A stretch of 64,000 bases of DNA from Symbiodinium natans (GCA_905221605.1 CAJNDS010000056.1:179001-243000); one strand, 5' to 3'; shown: positions 10,801 through 20,641, counted from the first letter of the stretch. Translations and numbers: made by a program. The notes: generated by a model from the sequence alone, not told the origin.

Positions 10801-11142
10801 GTCTTGGACTTCTCAGAAAGGCTTCCGAGCGGCGGTTCCAAGCTTAGGTTGCACACACAAAAGGCCAAACCTTGATCAGCGCTACAGCAAGACCTCCATG
10901 GGCAACCCTCTGCAACTCCGATCCGAAGCATGCACCCTAAAGATGTGTGTGCAGAGGACATGGGAGAAAGAGGCGCAATGCTGAAAGCTACGAGGATCTA
11001 TCTCGAGCAAACGAAGAACAGGCGGGGGCGCGGAAGAGGGGGGGAGGGGGGGGGGGGTTTCATATATTCATATACCGATTTAAAAAAAATTGGGCACGAC
11101 AGCTGGATTGCTTCGTGCACCCCACTTAAGTTGGGTGAGTAG
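140..11142 (+). CDS. GLK: Glucokinase, Glk family, split into about 21 small exons (5' partial)
   Basis: Transfers phosphate from ATP to glucose to give glucose 6-phosphate, the cytosolic entry step of glycolysis. I assembled it by eye from exons listed separately. In order they give the family signatures: LACLAVAG, GWEISGRKIEE, LGIERVELIN joined to DFAAQGYGILTL (the LINDF loop with the catalytic Asp), APIAVVGAGTGL (ATP-binding glycine loop), EAFLTVGAEGDYE, PSEGGHAEYAPR, RVSVERVAAGRG joined to IANIYEFL, AYGSE joined to AGVVALTYMPFG, FLDKGRVT joined to PMLMRVPVFVV, and EDMGERGA. Phase is consistent at nearly all junctions. Introns run about 150-1250 nt. The N-terminal GDIGGTN exon must lie before base 1. 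A short exon with the TN motif (1.22-2.12 kb) and one between 10.11 and 10.41 kb were not found. The last exon is open to a TAG at 11140. The match to Glk is firm; whether it is expressed cannot be judged. Confidence 0.9.
740..811 (+). CDS. GLK: GLK exon 2
   Basis: Encodes FESFMEVLQTFLNEAGIL in the N-terminal lobe. Acceptor GCCAG before G; GC donor after AA. The split Lys codon is completed by the first G of the following exon. Confidence 0.8.
1187..1223 (+). CDS. GLK: GLK exon 3
   Basis: Encodes PPKLACLAVAGV, the family's CxAVAGPV strand. Acceptor CTCAG before G. The 3' end is uncertain: GT donors exist after 1220 and after 1223. Confidence 0.8.
2120..2151 (+). CDS. GLK: GLK exon 4
   Basis: Encodes GWEISGRKIEE, equivalent to the W-I-x-G segment after the TN motif. 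Acceptor CGAG before GC; GT donor. Phase 0 to the next exon. The upstream mini-exon carrying TN was not located. Confidence 0.75.
2205..2226 (+). repeat. Interstitial TTTAGGG tract, about 3 copies
   Basis: Plant/dinoflagellate-type telomeric repeat in a GLK intron. Many shorter TTTAGGG or CCCTAAA seeds occur across the first 56 kb. Confidence 0.9.
2614..2646 (+). CDS. GLK: GLK exon 5
   Basis: Encodes TLGIERVELIN. GT donor directly after the Asn codon; the next exon opens with Asp-Phe, rebuilding the conserved LINDF. Confidence 0.9.
2939..2986 (+). CDS. GLK: GLK exon 6
   Basis: Encodes DFAAQGYGILTLNPEK, with the Asp that should act as catalytic base. Acceptor CCAG before GAC; GA donor before AACACG. 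Phase 0 at both ends. Confidence 0.9.
3452..3484 (+). CDS. GLK: GLK exon 7
   Basis: Encodes DCEALQKAPVK in 33 nt. Acceptor GCAGAG before GAC; GA donor. It links NPEK to AGAPIAVVG without a phase break. Confidence 0.85.
4333..4375 (+). CDS. GLK: GLK exon 8, GTGLG loop
   Basis: Encodes AGAPIAVVGAGTGL plus one base. This is the phosphate-binding glycine loop of Glk. Acceptor GCAAG before G; GC donor. The split Gly codon is completed by GT of exon 9. Confidence 0.92.
4797..4858 (+). repeat. Poly-C run in a GLK intron
   Basis: About 60 bases of C with a few A or G breaks. Length in the read is likely unreliable. The proline-rich ORFs through it are artefacts. Confidence 0.95.
4883..4923 (+). CDS. 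GLK: GLK exon 9
   Basis: Encodes the second part of Gly then EAFLTVGAEGDYE. Acceptor GCGAG before GT; GC donor before AGCTG. It starts 25 bases after the poly-C run at 4797-4858. Confidence 0.88.
5113..5157 (+). CDS. GLK: GLK exon 10, EGGH motif
   Basis: Encodes VWPSEGGHAEYAPRQ. The EGGH motif contacts the sugar in Glk enzymes. Acceptor ACCAG before G; GC donor. Confidence 0.93.
5338..5403 (+). CDS. GLK: GLK exon 11
   Basis: Encodes ALEVQIVCYLHCYGYCS after a short lead, matching the helix before VSVERV. Two acceptors fit (5338 or 5347). The likely donor is GA at 5404. Boundaries are less sure than those of its neighbours. Confidence 0.6.
5968..6004 (+). CDS. GLK: GLK exon 12, SVERV motif
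   Basis: Encodes ARVSVERVAAGR plus G. Pyrimidine-rich acceptor ending CGAG; GT donor. The family usually has VSG where this reads AAG. Confidence 0.92.
6322..6368 (+). CDS. GLK: GLK exon 13
   Basis: Completes the split Gly and encodes IANIYEFLAWKYPEK, the GIxNIYxFL signature. Acceptor ACGAG before GC; GT donor. Confidence 0.93.
6964..7028 (+). CDS. GLK: GLK exon 14
   Basis: Encodes VNKAVHRSFIGPIEGPRHFG and part of an Ala codon. Acceptor CCCAG before GTC follows YPEK in phase 0. The GT donor at 7029 leaves two bases that exon 15 completes. Confidence 0.75.
7186..7238 (+). CDS. GLK: GLK exon 15
   Basis: Encodes TFDPAAITKAAVAGHVL plus T. Acceptor TTCCAG before G; GA donor. Fits the helix ahead of the C-terminal AYGSE motif. 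Confidence 0.8.
7842..7906 (+). CDS. GLK: GLK exon 16, YGSE motif
   Basis: Encodes RGICELSKQAVDIWAGAYGS then E. Acceptor CCAAG before CT; GC donor directly after the Glu codon. Phase 0 to exon 17. A TTTAGGG array begins 31 bases downstream. Confidence 0.9.
7937..8002 (+). repeat. Interstitial telomeric array, 9.4 copies of TTTAGGG
   Basis: Sixty-six bases of perfect (TTTAGGG)n inside the intron after GLK exon 16. The longest such tract in the window. Confidence 0.98.
8802..8838 (+). CDS. GLK: GLK exon 17
   Basis: Encodes AGVVALTYMPFG plus G; with exon 16 it gives AYGSEAGVVAL. Acceptor CTCGAG before GCC; GC donor. Confidence 0.9.
9411..9712 (+). repeat. Three diverged monomers of the 40.8-kb satellite family
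   Basis: Each copy has the order CATCATGCGAGCAT, TTTGCAAA, a G run, CTGCGC, a C run, then TTGTAAGCCGTGC or similar, as in the 40.8-43.1 kb array. They sit in a GLK intron with no inverted terminal repeats. Confidence 0.8.
9715..9786 (+). repeat. 19-bp direct repeat, 53 bp apart
   Basis: GCAAACTCAGAACTGCTGC occurs at 9715 and 9768, just after the satellite-like copies. It could mark an old duplication or insertion scar. Confidence 0.7.
10082..10113 (+). CDS. GLK: GLK exon 18 (tentative)
   Basis: Encodes VLLVAGGYIK after completing a split codon from exon 17, as expected for the GG-x-hydrophobic-GG region. The residue formed at the join is Ala where Gly is usual. The 3' boundary is unclear and a further small exon is probably missing before 10.41 kb. 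Confidence 0.55.
10410..10435 (+). CDS. GLK: GLK exon 19
   Basis: A 26-nt exon encoding AFLDKGRV plus AC, the conserved F-x-D-KGR segment. Acceptor ACCAG before G; GT donor. The split Thr is completed by exon 20. Confidence 0.8.
10632..10669 (+). CDS. GLK: GLK exon 20
   Basis: Encodes PMLMRVPVFVVS plus G. Acceptor CCAAG before G; GT donor (GTGAGG). With exon 19 it reads KGRVTPMLMRVP. Confidence 0.88.
10955..11142 (+). CDS. GLK: GLK exon 21, C-terminal EDMGERGA
   Basis: Completes Glu and encodes DMGERGAMLKATRIYLEQTK, the family C-terminal EDxGERGA motif. The frame stays open through a purine-rich Gly/Arg tract to TAG at 11140-11142. A donor before that tract is equally possible, so only the first 60 bases are sure. 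Confidence 0.8.
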
Positions 11143-11968
11143 TTTAAAATGCAAAAAACTCAAATGTTGCAGGTGTTGTCCCCGTAGCCTGAGCTGAACT
11201 CCATGTGCAACGGCAAGTGTATCGAATGGAACCCACCCACTGTGACATGCTGTGTTCAAAAGCTTTCCGAAAGGTCAAGCCGAAATGGTTGAAGAGCTTC
11301 TTAAAGAATCACTATCACAGTCCTACAACTAGCCAGTTGGCTTCTAAACAGTAGAGCAGCAGCGACGCTGCATTGAGGGCGGTGTTTCGGGTACTTGCTG
11401 GATTCATAGCTTTTTGGCTTTGATGCACGGCATGTCATCCTTGCTCACGGTCGGTGCACTTTCTGCTCACTTGCTTAACTTACCACTCAGCAATTGCAGA
11501 CTCCCATCCGCTTGCAACCTTACACCTAATGGGGTTGTGAACTTTGCTCCGGCTAGCTGCAACAACGGGCACAGAGAGAGAGAGAGAGGCATCCCTCAGT
11601 CTTCCCCTCTTTTGTGAAGGGCCGAATCCCACTAACACCATTCTCACTCCGACTAGCTCTGGCGTGCGTGGTCCTTGGGGCGGCGCCCTTGGGGGTCATG
11701 CGCCTAGCAAGCAAGCAAGCAAGAGAGGCAGGCAGGGTCGTGGGTTTTGGGGGTACAGTGGCAGTTGCACCAGCTCGACACCGCAAAGCTTCCCCTTTGA
11801 GTGCATTTGGGGGTAATTAGGGCCACTTCTGGGCATTTAGCATTCAATGGACCAAGCCTGAAGAAATGCTGGGTGCTGTGGGCGCATTTTCACCAGCCGC
11901 CACAACAACGTGGGGGCGCGCTGAGTGCGTAGGGGGTCACCCCTATGCCCCAAGAAACAAAGAGAAAT

Positions 11969-12110
11969 GAAGAGAGAGAGAGAGAGAGCGCCGAGACGCA
12001 GAGAGAGAGACAGAGAGAGCAGGAGGGAGGGAAGGAGGGAGGCGAGAGAGCGAGCGAGCGAGCGATTGAGAGCCACAGAGCGAGCGAGCGAGCGAGAGCC
12101 GCAGAGCGAG
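11969..12110 (+). repeat. GA-rich purine tract
   Basis: Almost pure A/G sequence with (AG)n, (GGAG)n and (GCGA)n stretches. Arg/Glu-rich and Ser/Leu-rich ORFs on the two strands follow from the tract. Confidence 0.9.
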
Positions 12111-13937
12111 CACAATGAGTCACAGCCCCCCAACATCTGCTGGACCAAGCTCTTCATGGGCTCCACAAGTGATTCTTTGGCTCCCCACTGGGGGATGTCG
12201 CTCCATTCCTATCCGGTGCTGCAGCCATTGGCTGATCGTGGCCTGCTCCTTGGGCTTCGACATGCGGGCACGGGTCTCGATCCTCAGTGATCCACTGCCC
12301 GCAACTTCCGAGGTGCTGCGTGCGACGGCATGTGCGCATCACACTTCATTCTTTCGGGGTGCTACACACGACGGCACCTCTGCAGTGTGGAGCACAGGGT
12401 TTTCTCCCAAACGTGGTTTTCCCTGTGCTCTCATTGTACACTGAACCTCATTATGTGTGGACCCTTTTGTGTCGCTTCTAGCCCTGTTAATAAACGGCAA
12501 CCTCTCCGTGTGCACAAGACTATTCGCCGCATTCACTCCACTGTGCAACTGCACCAGTTGTCAATCCAATGCATCTGCTCCCCATTCACCGCCGATGCTC
12601 TCATGCACCAGCAGGCAAGCCTGTTTGGCACTGCACCGGACCGGATGTCTGGAGCCGGTGCGCACATGCATACTTGCTCCACTGCATATGGCATATGGCA
12701 GATGGCAGATGTGAGGCCACGCTGGCAAACCACAAGGCGCCATAATCTCCTTGGCTCCATGCTCCTCCTGAGTTCATCAGCTCGTCCATACGGCAGCACC
12801 TACAAGGTAAAACCAACCACGAAGTGGGGGTTTGGAGTGTGCAGACTCTGATGCACCTCATTGCACCTGATTGCACCTGGTTGCCCGATTGCACCGGCCA
12901 AACACGCTAGAGAGATTCACTCTGGGATTCACGAGAGAGAGAGACAGCAAATACAGCACCGGGAGGCGGATGTCCCAAGCCTCCAAAAGCCGAGCGGCTC
13001 CTGAATTCGTCGTGAAGCCGCCGGGCCCTGAGAGGGAGGTTTCAGGACTGGTTTCGGATTTTGGTCGCTTCATTGACCCTAACGCTAGAGCAGTGCATTA
13101 GCTTTACCGAAGCCGATGCCGACACTGCTTTGATGTCAAGGGCTGCGCAACCACGCTGCAAAGGAATCCAATCTCCGCAACCGCGCCAGGCTGGGGCCGT
13201 TATTCGGGTGGGGGGGTTTGCGGGGATTCAGCATGTGTTCTTTCCACATCGTTGTAAAGGTTTTCGGGCTTAGAGCTGGGAAGTTAAGTTTGCCGGCACA
13301 CGAGAGGCGGCCTCTCATACGGTTTGCTCAAGAACCGTTGTCACTGCCATGCCGTAGGATTCTGACCGAACAGCACGAAGCCTTCGTCGGGTCACATGTT
13401 TTCGCTGGCTCGATGTTGCGATGTCGTGAAACGTGCCACTGGACGCACTTTCCTGCGCAGGATCTTGGGCGCGTTCGCTTGGTACCTCCGTTCTAAGATT
13501 TGAAGAGATTTGCAGTTGCACCCACTTCAATGTGGAAATCGTGCTCCTGCACAAGTCCTTGCGAAGTGCAGAACTGTCGTCGCGTTTGGGCCATTCAGAC
13601 TTTCAGATGGGGCACGGAGAACGCGTTGTCCAGGGGAGATTGATCATTCGGATCCAATCCCATGGTAGCTTCGGATCTATCAGGGTTGGTCATGGGGTTC
13701 GACGAAGCAAAGGCCACGCAGCACAAAGAGTCGCCAAACCAAAGCGCGCTTCTGTTCTTCCCGTTCCACAGTGTTCCACCATACTCAATAAATGAGAGTT
13801 TACGAAAATGCGGGACCTCGAATAGAGACCCCAAAGTAGTAGGATTCCCGAATAAGGACCCCAATAAGGAACCCCCCCCAATGTCGGAAATCCCCCCCAA
13901 ATCTACTCAAGCAGCTGAATTTCAGCTCTGTGTCCAG

Positions 13938-14017
13938 GCACGACGCAGGCCGCTCTCACGGAGATCCAGGAGGCTGAGATCCAGGAGGAGACCGCGCTCA
14001 CAGACATCCAGGAGTAG
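13938..14017 (+). CDS. Candidate terminal exon, Gln/Glu-rich helix
   Basis: Acceptor GTCCAG before GC, then an open frame encoding AALTEIQEAEIQEETALTD and a TAG stop. It has an internal repeat of LTEIQE and looks like a coiled-coil tail. No family recognised, and base-level repetition alone could explain it. Confidence 0.25.
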
Positions 14018-14238
14018 AGGCGCATGCCCCAAAACGGGCTGAGCTTGGGACTTGGGTGGGCTGGGATGGCTTGCTCTTGGAGTTCGGCATAGTTTCGGTC
14101 AGTTTGCCCACTCATGCTGGCAGGGCGCTCCAACGGGACAGAAGAAGAGAACCCCGGAATGACAGCTGTTGATGCGTAAACGGCGTAATCACCACGGCCG
14201 CCAGCTGTCCCACCTTAAATCAGCAGAGCACTGTATAT

Positions 14239-14407
14239 GACACACACACACACCCACACCCACACCCACACCCACACCCACACCCACACCCACACCCACA
14301 CCCACACCCACACCCACACCCACACCCACACCCACACCCACACCCACACCCACACCCACACCACACCCACACCCACACCCACACCCACACCCACACCCAC
14401 ACCCACC
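14239..14407 (+). repeat. (CACACC)n hexanucleotide array
   Basis: About 27 copies, preceded by a short (CA)n and with one 2-bp phase slip near 14361. It creates His-Thr and Thr-Pro ORFs on + and Val-Trp or Cys-Gly ORFs on the other strand, none of them real. Confidence 0.97.
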
Positions 14408-15123
14408 CTGTCTCCAGGTGCCTCGCGGGAGCATCCGGTTCGTTTGATTCTGGGATGTTCGCCGCACGGGGATCTCCTATCGACGATTACTTGGGTTCTG
14501 CGGCAGCTTGAGACATTAAATTGAAGTTGCTCGGAATTCGATTCGGTACCACCTCCATAACTGGAGGCAAGAATATAGCGCTGCCACGAGATCCCTTGGC
14601 TTGGCTGCCAGGAGAGTGCCTGAAAGACCGTAGGAACACGAGTCCACACAGAAGCCGCAACTACGGACGTCAAAGCCGTGATGTACAGCACATAAATCCC
14701 AAGGAGTTCAAGGGACGGTTTAACCTTGGGGTTGGAGGGGCGTGGAGTCTTTGAAGGCTTTGGGCTTTCAGCTAGTTAAAAGAGTTTCAGGGTTTAGAGT
14801 AGCTGAGTAGCACGTCCGGGCACTCTTCCAGCTTCAGGGGGAGAATCAGGCAGCTATCTCTTAGTCTCTGTCGGCGCCAGTACTCCCGAAGTGGATGTGC
14901 GCCGGACTAGGTCGATGACGATGGTTAGAGGCCAGTTGTGAAAAGTCGCGCTTTCCTCTCCAGATTGCGTACCTTCGCGACGCCTTTCATTGGGTTATTA
15001 GGTGGTATTAGGTACAGACCGTCCCAGACCTGCGCAGCCGTGGACGTGCATGGCAACCCGAAGTCTCAAGAAGAACAAGCCTGAATGAACCTGGCACCTT
15101 TGAAACCATACACAGGACTGCAG

Positions 15124-15173
15124 CACATCCGTCAAGAAGCCCTCGCAATGCAAGAGGCACGCAATCGTCCCAG
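15124..15173 (+). CDS. Candidate exon, unrecognised
   Basis: CTGCAG acceptor, open frame HIRQEALAMQEARNRPR, GT donor. Size and borders match the GLK exons, but there is no family motif. Confidence 0.25.
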
Positions 15174-15189
15174 GTCACCTTGGAGGAGT

Positions 15190-15261
15190 GAGACTCTCTC
15201 TCTCTCTCCCTCTCTCCCTCTCTCTTTTATGTTTTTCTCTCTCTCTCTCTCTCCCTCTCTC
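15190..15261 (+). repeat. (CT)n microsatellite
   Basis: Two CT-rich blocks separated by a short T-rich break. Confidence 0.9.
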
Positions 15262-15637
15262 TTACCTGCGCCTCGCTCACAAAGCATCCTAGCTAACTCG
15301 TTCCGACATATCCGCCTGTCGAATCCATGTTCAAGGTCAAAAGGCTCGGGAGGGAGGACGGTTCAGCTCAGCATGCAAGACTGATGAAGCTACGGTCCAC
15401 GTTGCATTAACACCCGAGTTCGCCCCCCTGAGCATGGTACAATGAGAAGGACAGGCATGGCAGCTTAGGCCGGCATAGCATCGAGCTTTGGTCCTCCGTA
15501 CCCTCTAAGGGTTGAGGCTAGGCGTGGCATTCGACGCTTTAGACCTCTTAGAGCTGATAACCGGAGCAATGCCAAGCCTTCGGCGTGCAATTTAAAGCTG
15601 CGCCCCTCCCACACCAGGCACCCCCTCCAAAGCAGCC

Positions 15638-15895
15638 ATGGCGGAAACAACGGCCCTAGCGCCGGATGACGAGGGGCCGAGCCTCGCCATTGACTGCCAT
15701 GAGCACTTGGGGCTGTGGGGTTGCATTGGCCATCGCGTGATGTGTCGGGAGGCCGCCCAGGGTTGGCATTGAGTATGGTTTCTTGGTAAAGACTGCTCGT
15801 CAGGTCGAGCACGGTGCGGCTGAACTTGCTGGAGGTGCCACCCCTGCACCTCGGCCGTCAGATTGAAACGGGTCTTGTCACGAACACAGAGACAT
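15638..15895 (+). CDS. Candidate two-exon gene start, unrecognised
   Basis: First exon 15638-15765 opens with ATG and reads MAETTALAPDDEGPSLAID, then CHEHLGLWGCIGHRVMC. A GC donor leaves TG. Second exon 15804-15895 starts after CGTCAG, supplies the G for Trp, and reads STVRLNLLEVPPLHLGRQI. Phase and splice type fit the confirmed genes. The 38-nt intron is far shorter than theirs, which counts against it. Function unknown. Confidence 0.3.
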
Positions 15896-17339
15896 GAGCA
15901 AGAGTTAACTTGGAACACAGCGTTCTCCACAGTAGCGTGCACAACCTTGTTTGTTTTCGTGCACATTGACCAACTCGTTGCTTTCAAAATCCACTGCGCA
16001 GCTTCCAAAGCCTGAGCACGGACCATCGGGCCCAAGGCAAGTTCAAAGGCGAAGAGCGCTGAAGCATCTAAAGATTTTGTGTCAAGGAACCTGCCGCAGA
16101 ACCTCCTACACTTCATGCAACGTGATGAGATGCCGCCCGGTTCCATTTGTCGCTCGGGAACTAGGGCTTAGGATTCAGGGTCAACATTTAGTGCCTCAAA
16201 GTCGGGCTGATGTAAGGGAATAGTCACAGTCATCTCAGTCTACGTCGGTCCAGGTTCATGCTTGCAGGGCTCATGATCTGGAGACTTCAATCTTCGCCCG
16301 CCCGAAACCCTGCAGCTGCAGCTGCTGCGGCTTGATGTGCCCTGCAGTGTTATGCTCCTTTGTCAGGAAGGAGCCAGCGAAGCCGGCAGCATCTAGGCTG
16401 AGACTCTGTGGCTTTGGCTTCCGGTAGCTTCAAAGAATCACGGTCTGAGTGCAGGATTGGAGGCTTCGTGTTTGGGGCTGGTTTGTTCGTGAGTGGCTGC
16501 GGCGCGCACACGTTCCTACTCCTTCGGCAGCCTAGCCCAACATCGGCCAGTCTCGATTTGTCTTTAGTTTGTTTTCGCGCCGCCCTCACAAGTAGGAGAG
16601 GAGATGTTCATGGTACCAGACCTGAGGCCAAAGCCCCTATCCCTTCCGTGCCCACATTCCGGTCTTTTATTTTTTGAATGACACTCGGACTGTCCCTCCG
16701 TCAATTGGCGTCTTGGTGATGGGCCTGGGCGGGCACATCGCTTTGTCAAACGCCAGGTGACCTTGCGAGTGTCAGGGTCTGGTGTGGGATGCTATTGTTC
16801 ACTTTGAATGTATTGCTGCATTTGCCATTCTCCCTCAAGCGGAATCATTCTGGATGTGCAGGCTTTTTTTTAATCAGTGGTTTTGCAGCACGGAGGCTTT
16901 GTGGTGTCAAGTGTCAAGGTCCTAGGCCGCCTGAGCCTTACCCCCCCTCACTTTCAGGACTTGCTGATCCCCCTGACGCCGTTGAACGAGGCGGGGGTTG
17001 TCAACCCAAAGTAGGTGAACTTCAGTGAGTCTGCATGCATAGCCTGTGTTGCTGCATCAGCCTTGCTCACAACAGCCAGGGTTCGAAAGTCAAAGCCGTT
17101 TTTGCAGTCGTCGAGGTTCACATAGGTTCACATGAATCTGACAGAAAGTGAAATGACTGAAAGTCTTGTTTTGGAATGAGCCACGCAGAGACGCGAAGTC
17201 GCCGCGAAGTTATGTAGCTTGCTCGTTACCAGCAATGCCTGGGGGAGATGTGAGGAGTCCATTGGTCTAGAGGTAAGGTTTAGGGGTTCACTTCAAAGAA
17301 CAGAATCCTTAGACCAACCTTCCAATTCATCCCGAAAGT

Positions 17340-17458
17340 CATCCCTACACCCAAAAAACTCCCAAGAGCATCCCTGCACCCCAAAAAGAGGCCTACTCCC
17401 AAAAGCATCCCTACACCCAAAAAACTCCCAAAAGCATCCCTACACCCAAAGAAAAAAG
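17340..17458 (+). repeat. 29-bp minisatellite, about 4 copies
   Basis: Units begin CATCCCTACACCCAAAAAAC and end CTCCCAAAAG. The second unit is lengthened by a few bases. Confidence 0.85.
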
Positions 17459-18104
17459 GCCCTCACTGTTTAGAAGAGGAGCACACCGCGGAAGCTGCAC
17501 AAACTGAGCGTGCTGGGCATGGCCGCTGCAACCAGAGGCCTTTGAAGAGGGCCTTAATGATTAGAATGGGGTTTTGAGGGTCATTATCGTATATGCATAA
17601 AGGAACCATAAGGGAATACTATTTTAATTATTCCGACCCCTATATTCGGGCTTGGGGATGTGGAAGTTTAGGGCTTAGGCGGCCCGAGAGTTTTGAGGAG
17701 CGGTACGAAGATGCAAAGATGCATTGGGCATTGAGGGGTTTGAGGTTCGCAGGGCCAAGCAGTGAGTAGGGAATGCGATTGGTGATAGTGGCCATCGCGT
17801 CCAAGGTGTGCAAGGTCCCTCCGAAGCCTATGCTAAAGCCCCTGAAAGCCCCTGAAGTTTCAAGATGTTTCAAGCCAGGGTTTCCAGGCCGGCCAAGCAT
17901 TGAACCTTGCAAAAACTGCCTTGCCCCCACAGGTTCCGGCCTTTTCTGCACAAGCCGGCGCGCTCAGCGAGGCCGTGTCATTGTGTTGAACATGGGGTTT
18001 CTAGGATGACCGGGGGTGATAGTGGCTTCCGGCTTCCGGCTTGAGATGGAGTTTGGGGGCAAGGGGCCGACAGACATCAGGGTTGAGGAGCTCGAGCTCC
18101 GGAT

Positions 18105-18138
18105 TTTTTTTTTTTTTTTTTGGGGGGGGGGGGGGGGG
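18105..18138 (+). repeat. T17-G17 homopolymer junction
   Basis: A run of T passes directly into a run of G. Similar T and G runs make up the inverted ends of the element at 40.43 kb, but no other part of that element is present here. Confidence 0.9.
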
Positions 18139-18730
18139 TTGACATGTGACTGTCAGGATTCGTGGCAATGGCGAGCCTAGTCGCAACAAAACTCAACCTC
18201 AGAATCGCTTCTTTCCTCGCTGCAAGCTGACCGGGCCCGCAGAGAAAGCAATCTCGGCCCTCCGGTTTCGAAATTTAGCGGGTTCGTGTGAAAGTAGGCG
18301 AATGCGTGGAGAAGCAACCACCAAGCCGAACAGATTCTGCAAGTTGCTGCGAAAAAATCCCAGAACTGGCACAGTGCAGGTTGGGAGTGCTGCATTTAAG
18401 CTTTCATAACATTCATCAATACTTGCAAAGCTCAATCCCGAGAGCAGGAACAGCGTGGACCTCAAGTCCGCCCGAGTTGCACAGAACCAGCGCCAGAGAG
18501 ATCCTGGACTCAAGGTTCAGGTCCGGTGTTTTGGGGGCTTTAAGTCACTTTAAGTCGCTTTAAGTCTCAAGGCTCAGGAAACTAGGGGCTTTTTTCTGGG
18601 ATTATGGAAGGGGGTTAAGGTTATTCAGGACATTGAGGGTGTGGAAGGTTACGTCGCAAAGAGCTCGACCCAGGACTTGTCTCCGATCACTGCTGCCCGC
18701 GAGGCGACGTCGAAGCAGGCCTGATCCACT

Positions 18731-18880
18731 AGTAATAACAAGAAGAATAATGACAGTAATAATAGTAATAATAGTAGTACTAGTAGTAATAGTAGTAATA
18801 GTAGTAATACTAGTAATAGTAGTAATACTAGTAATGATAGTATTGATAGTAATGATAGTAATGATAGTAATGAAGTTGGA
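18731..18880 (+). repeat. Trinucleotide microsatellite (TAG/TAA)n
   Basis: Imperfect mix of TAG, TAA and GAT triplets. The Ile/Val-rich and Ile/Thr-rich ORFs here are repeat artefacts. Confidence 0.9.
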
Positions 18881-20192
18881 GGCAGCCTGATCTGGGCTGA
18901 AAGAAGCCCCCTGGCCGTACTCGTGTGATCTTCTTCCGCGAACTACATCCGATTCCTCCAGCCCCGCCCTCCCTTCCCCTCCCCTGAAGTCCGTTTTGAA
19001 GGTCGAGTTGGGGCAAGGCGTTAGCGGGCTTCGTTTGAATTTGCTTGTGGGGTGTTCTGAGCTTGTGGGACTGGGAAGACTTCCGGAGCAGAAGCCCCGA
19101 GGCCAAGCGAAGGTCACGACGGGGGCGCGGCGGCGACGCGGAGCACGAGCAGTTGCCCTTACATCGGGAGATCGATGCTCGCCTAAAAGAAGCAGATGTT
19201 GAGCGGATCGTGTGTTTGGATTCTTATGCCCGGCTGTGTCTCAGGGTATGTTGAACGATGGTCCGCATCGGCCACAGGACCACAGAGCTTTCTAGAAGGA
19301 TGATAGTCATGTACACGCAGCAGCTCGGAAGCGGCGCATCAATTCGCGGGGCCAGCTGAGGCTTTCGGACCGAAGGACCAAAGTAGAGGAAGTTCAGAGT
19401 TTGAGACTTCGAAGACGTTCGAGCTCGAAAGTTTGAGAGGGTACGAAGTTCGAAACTTGGAGTTCGAAGCTTGAGTATGCGCGAATGTAACCTGCCCTCA
19501 ACTCCAAATTCTCAGGCTTCCAAAGGTTCAGCCACCTCAAAGGTCAAGCGTTGGAATGTTCAAGGAATCGAGCTCGAGCGTCTCTTCTCAAGATCAATTT
19601 CCGAACTTTCGAAAATACCCGCAATTGAGAAAGTTTGCAAGTTTGCAGTTCGACGATTCGAGACTGCGAGTTCGAGAGTTTGGACCATGGCATCTCGAGC
19701 TCGAAAGTTTCAGCCACGGTCGAGTTTGGGAGTTCCAAAGTTTGAAAGCTTGAAAGTTTCGAGTTTGGAGTTCATGCGTATGTTGGTGGGGCGGTGTCGA
19801 CTCCGCGACTTTGCAGTTGTTTGGAAGATCTGGAGTTTATTGGAAATTGAGAGTTGATTTTCGAAGCCCATTCGAAAGTTTGAAATTTCGCCGGTTGGGT
19901 TCTAAGTTTGAATGATGATTTGACGCCTGTTCGATTTGACGCCTGTTCGAGTGCGTGAGTTTGAGAGTTTGAAGCAAGACCAGCTTGAAAGTTTGACCGC
20001 TGCGAGTTTGAGAGTTTCCCGAGTCTGAGAGGGTGAAGCTCAGAAAGCGCCACGTGCGCGTGCGACAACGCCTCTTTCATCCGTGATCTCTCCTTTCCTT
20101 CGTGAAGCACTGAACACCTCCCTTGGGTTTCTGAGAGTTTCCTCGAGTCGAGATGTTCAGCTTCTTTCAGGACAGCTTTGGGAGGGATTACC

Positions 20193-20212
20193 TAGGGTTT
20201 AGGGTTTAGGGT
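20193..20212 (+). repeat. Short TTTAGGG tract
   Basis: Between two and three telomere-type units followed by degenerate ones, 430 bases upstream of the Cys-rich gene. Confidence 0.85.
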
Positions 20213-20641
20213 GCAGGGTTCAGGGTGTGCTCGGGTGTCGTCAAACGTCAAATTGTGACAGTGTGAAGCTTCAGCCTCGAAGGTTCAAACTCCTGACGCT
20301 TGAATCTCTTGACTTCGCAAACTCTCAAGAATCGCATTCGTCGAGCTCGAGAAGTTCTCCAACTCCAGACTTCCTTGTAAACCCTAAGCCCTGGACCCTA
20401 TAAGCCGTAAATCCTAAACCTTAAACCCTGAACCTAAACCACTGAAGCCGAAACCCGAAACCTCGATCCTGCCAGTGTGTGGAGGGCTGCTGAGACATCA
20501 GGGGCATAGCCCAAACCCCAAGCTCGATAAACCTAAATACCACGGCAAACCGTCAACCCGCGAGGCCCAACAACCCTAAATCCCAAATCCTAGACCTTAA
20601 GCCTCGAGCTCTCAAGCCTCAACCTTGGTGCTGTGAAGGGC

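Larger units (their letters stand above)
11143..14238. other. No recognised gene; GA-rich low-complexity DNA
   Basis: No family motif found on either strand. Purine-rich (GA)n and (GCGA)n DNA fills 11969-12110, and a 10-bp GCACCTGATT repeat occurs near 12850. A possible terminal exon at 13938-14017 is listed separately. Confidence 0.5.
14408..20640. other. No recognised gene; scattered weak exon candidates
   Basis: Besides the candidates listed, short open stretches with good borders occur near 14565, 16958, 17932 and 18432. None carries a family motif. From 19380 to 20060 the sequence is a degenerate mix of GAGTTTGA, GTTCGAA and GAAAGTTT words. Confidence 0.45.

Noticed and set aside
17250-17295. 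tRNA-Gly/Asp-like 5' part (CCATTGGTCTAGAGGTAAGG)
   Set aside because: The apparent B-box is far too close and no acceptor stem pairs.
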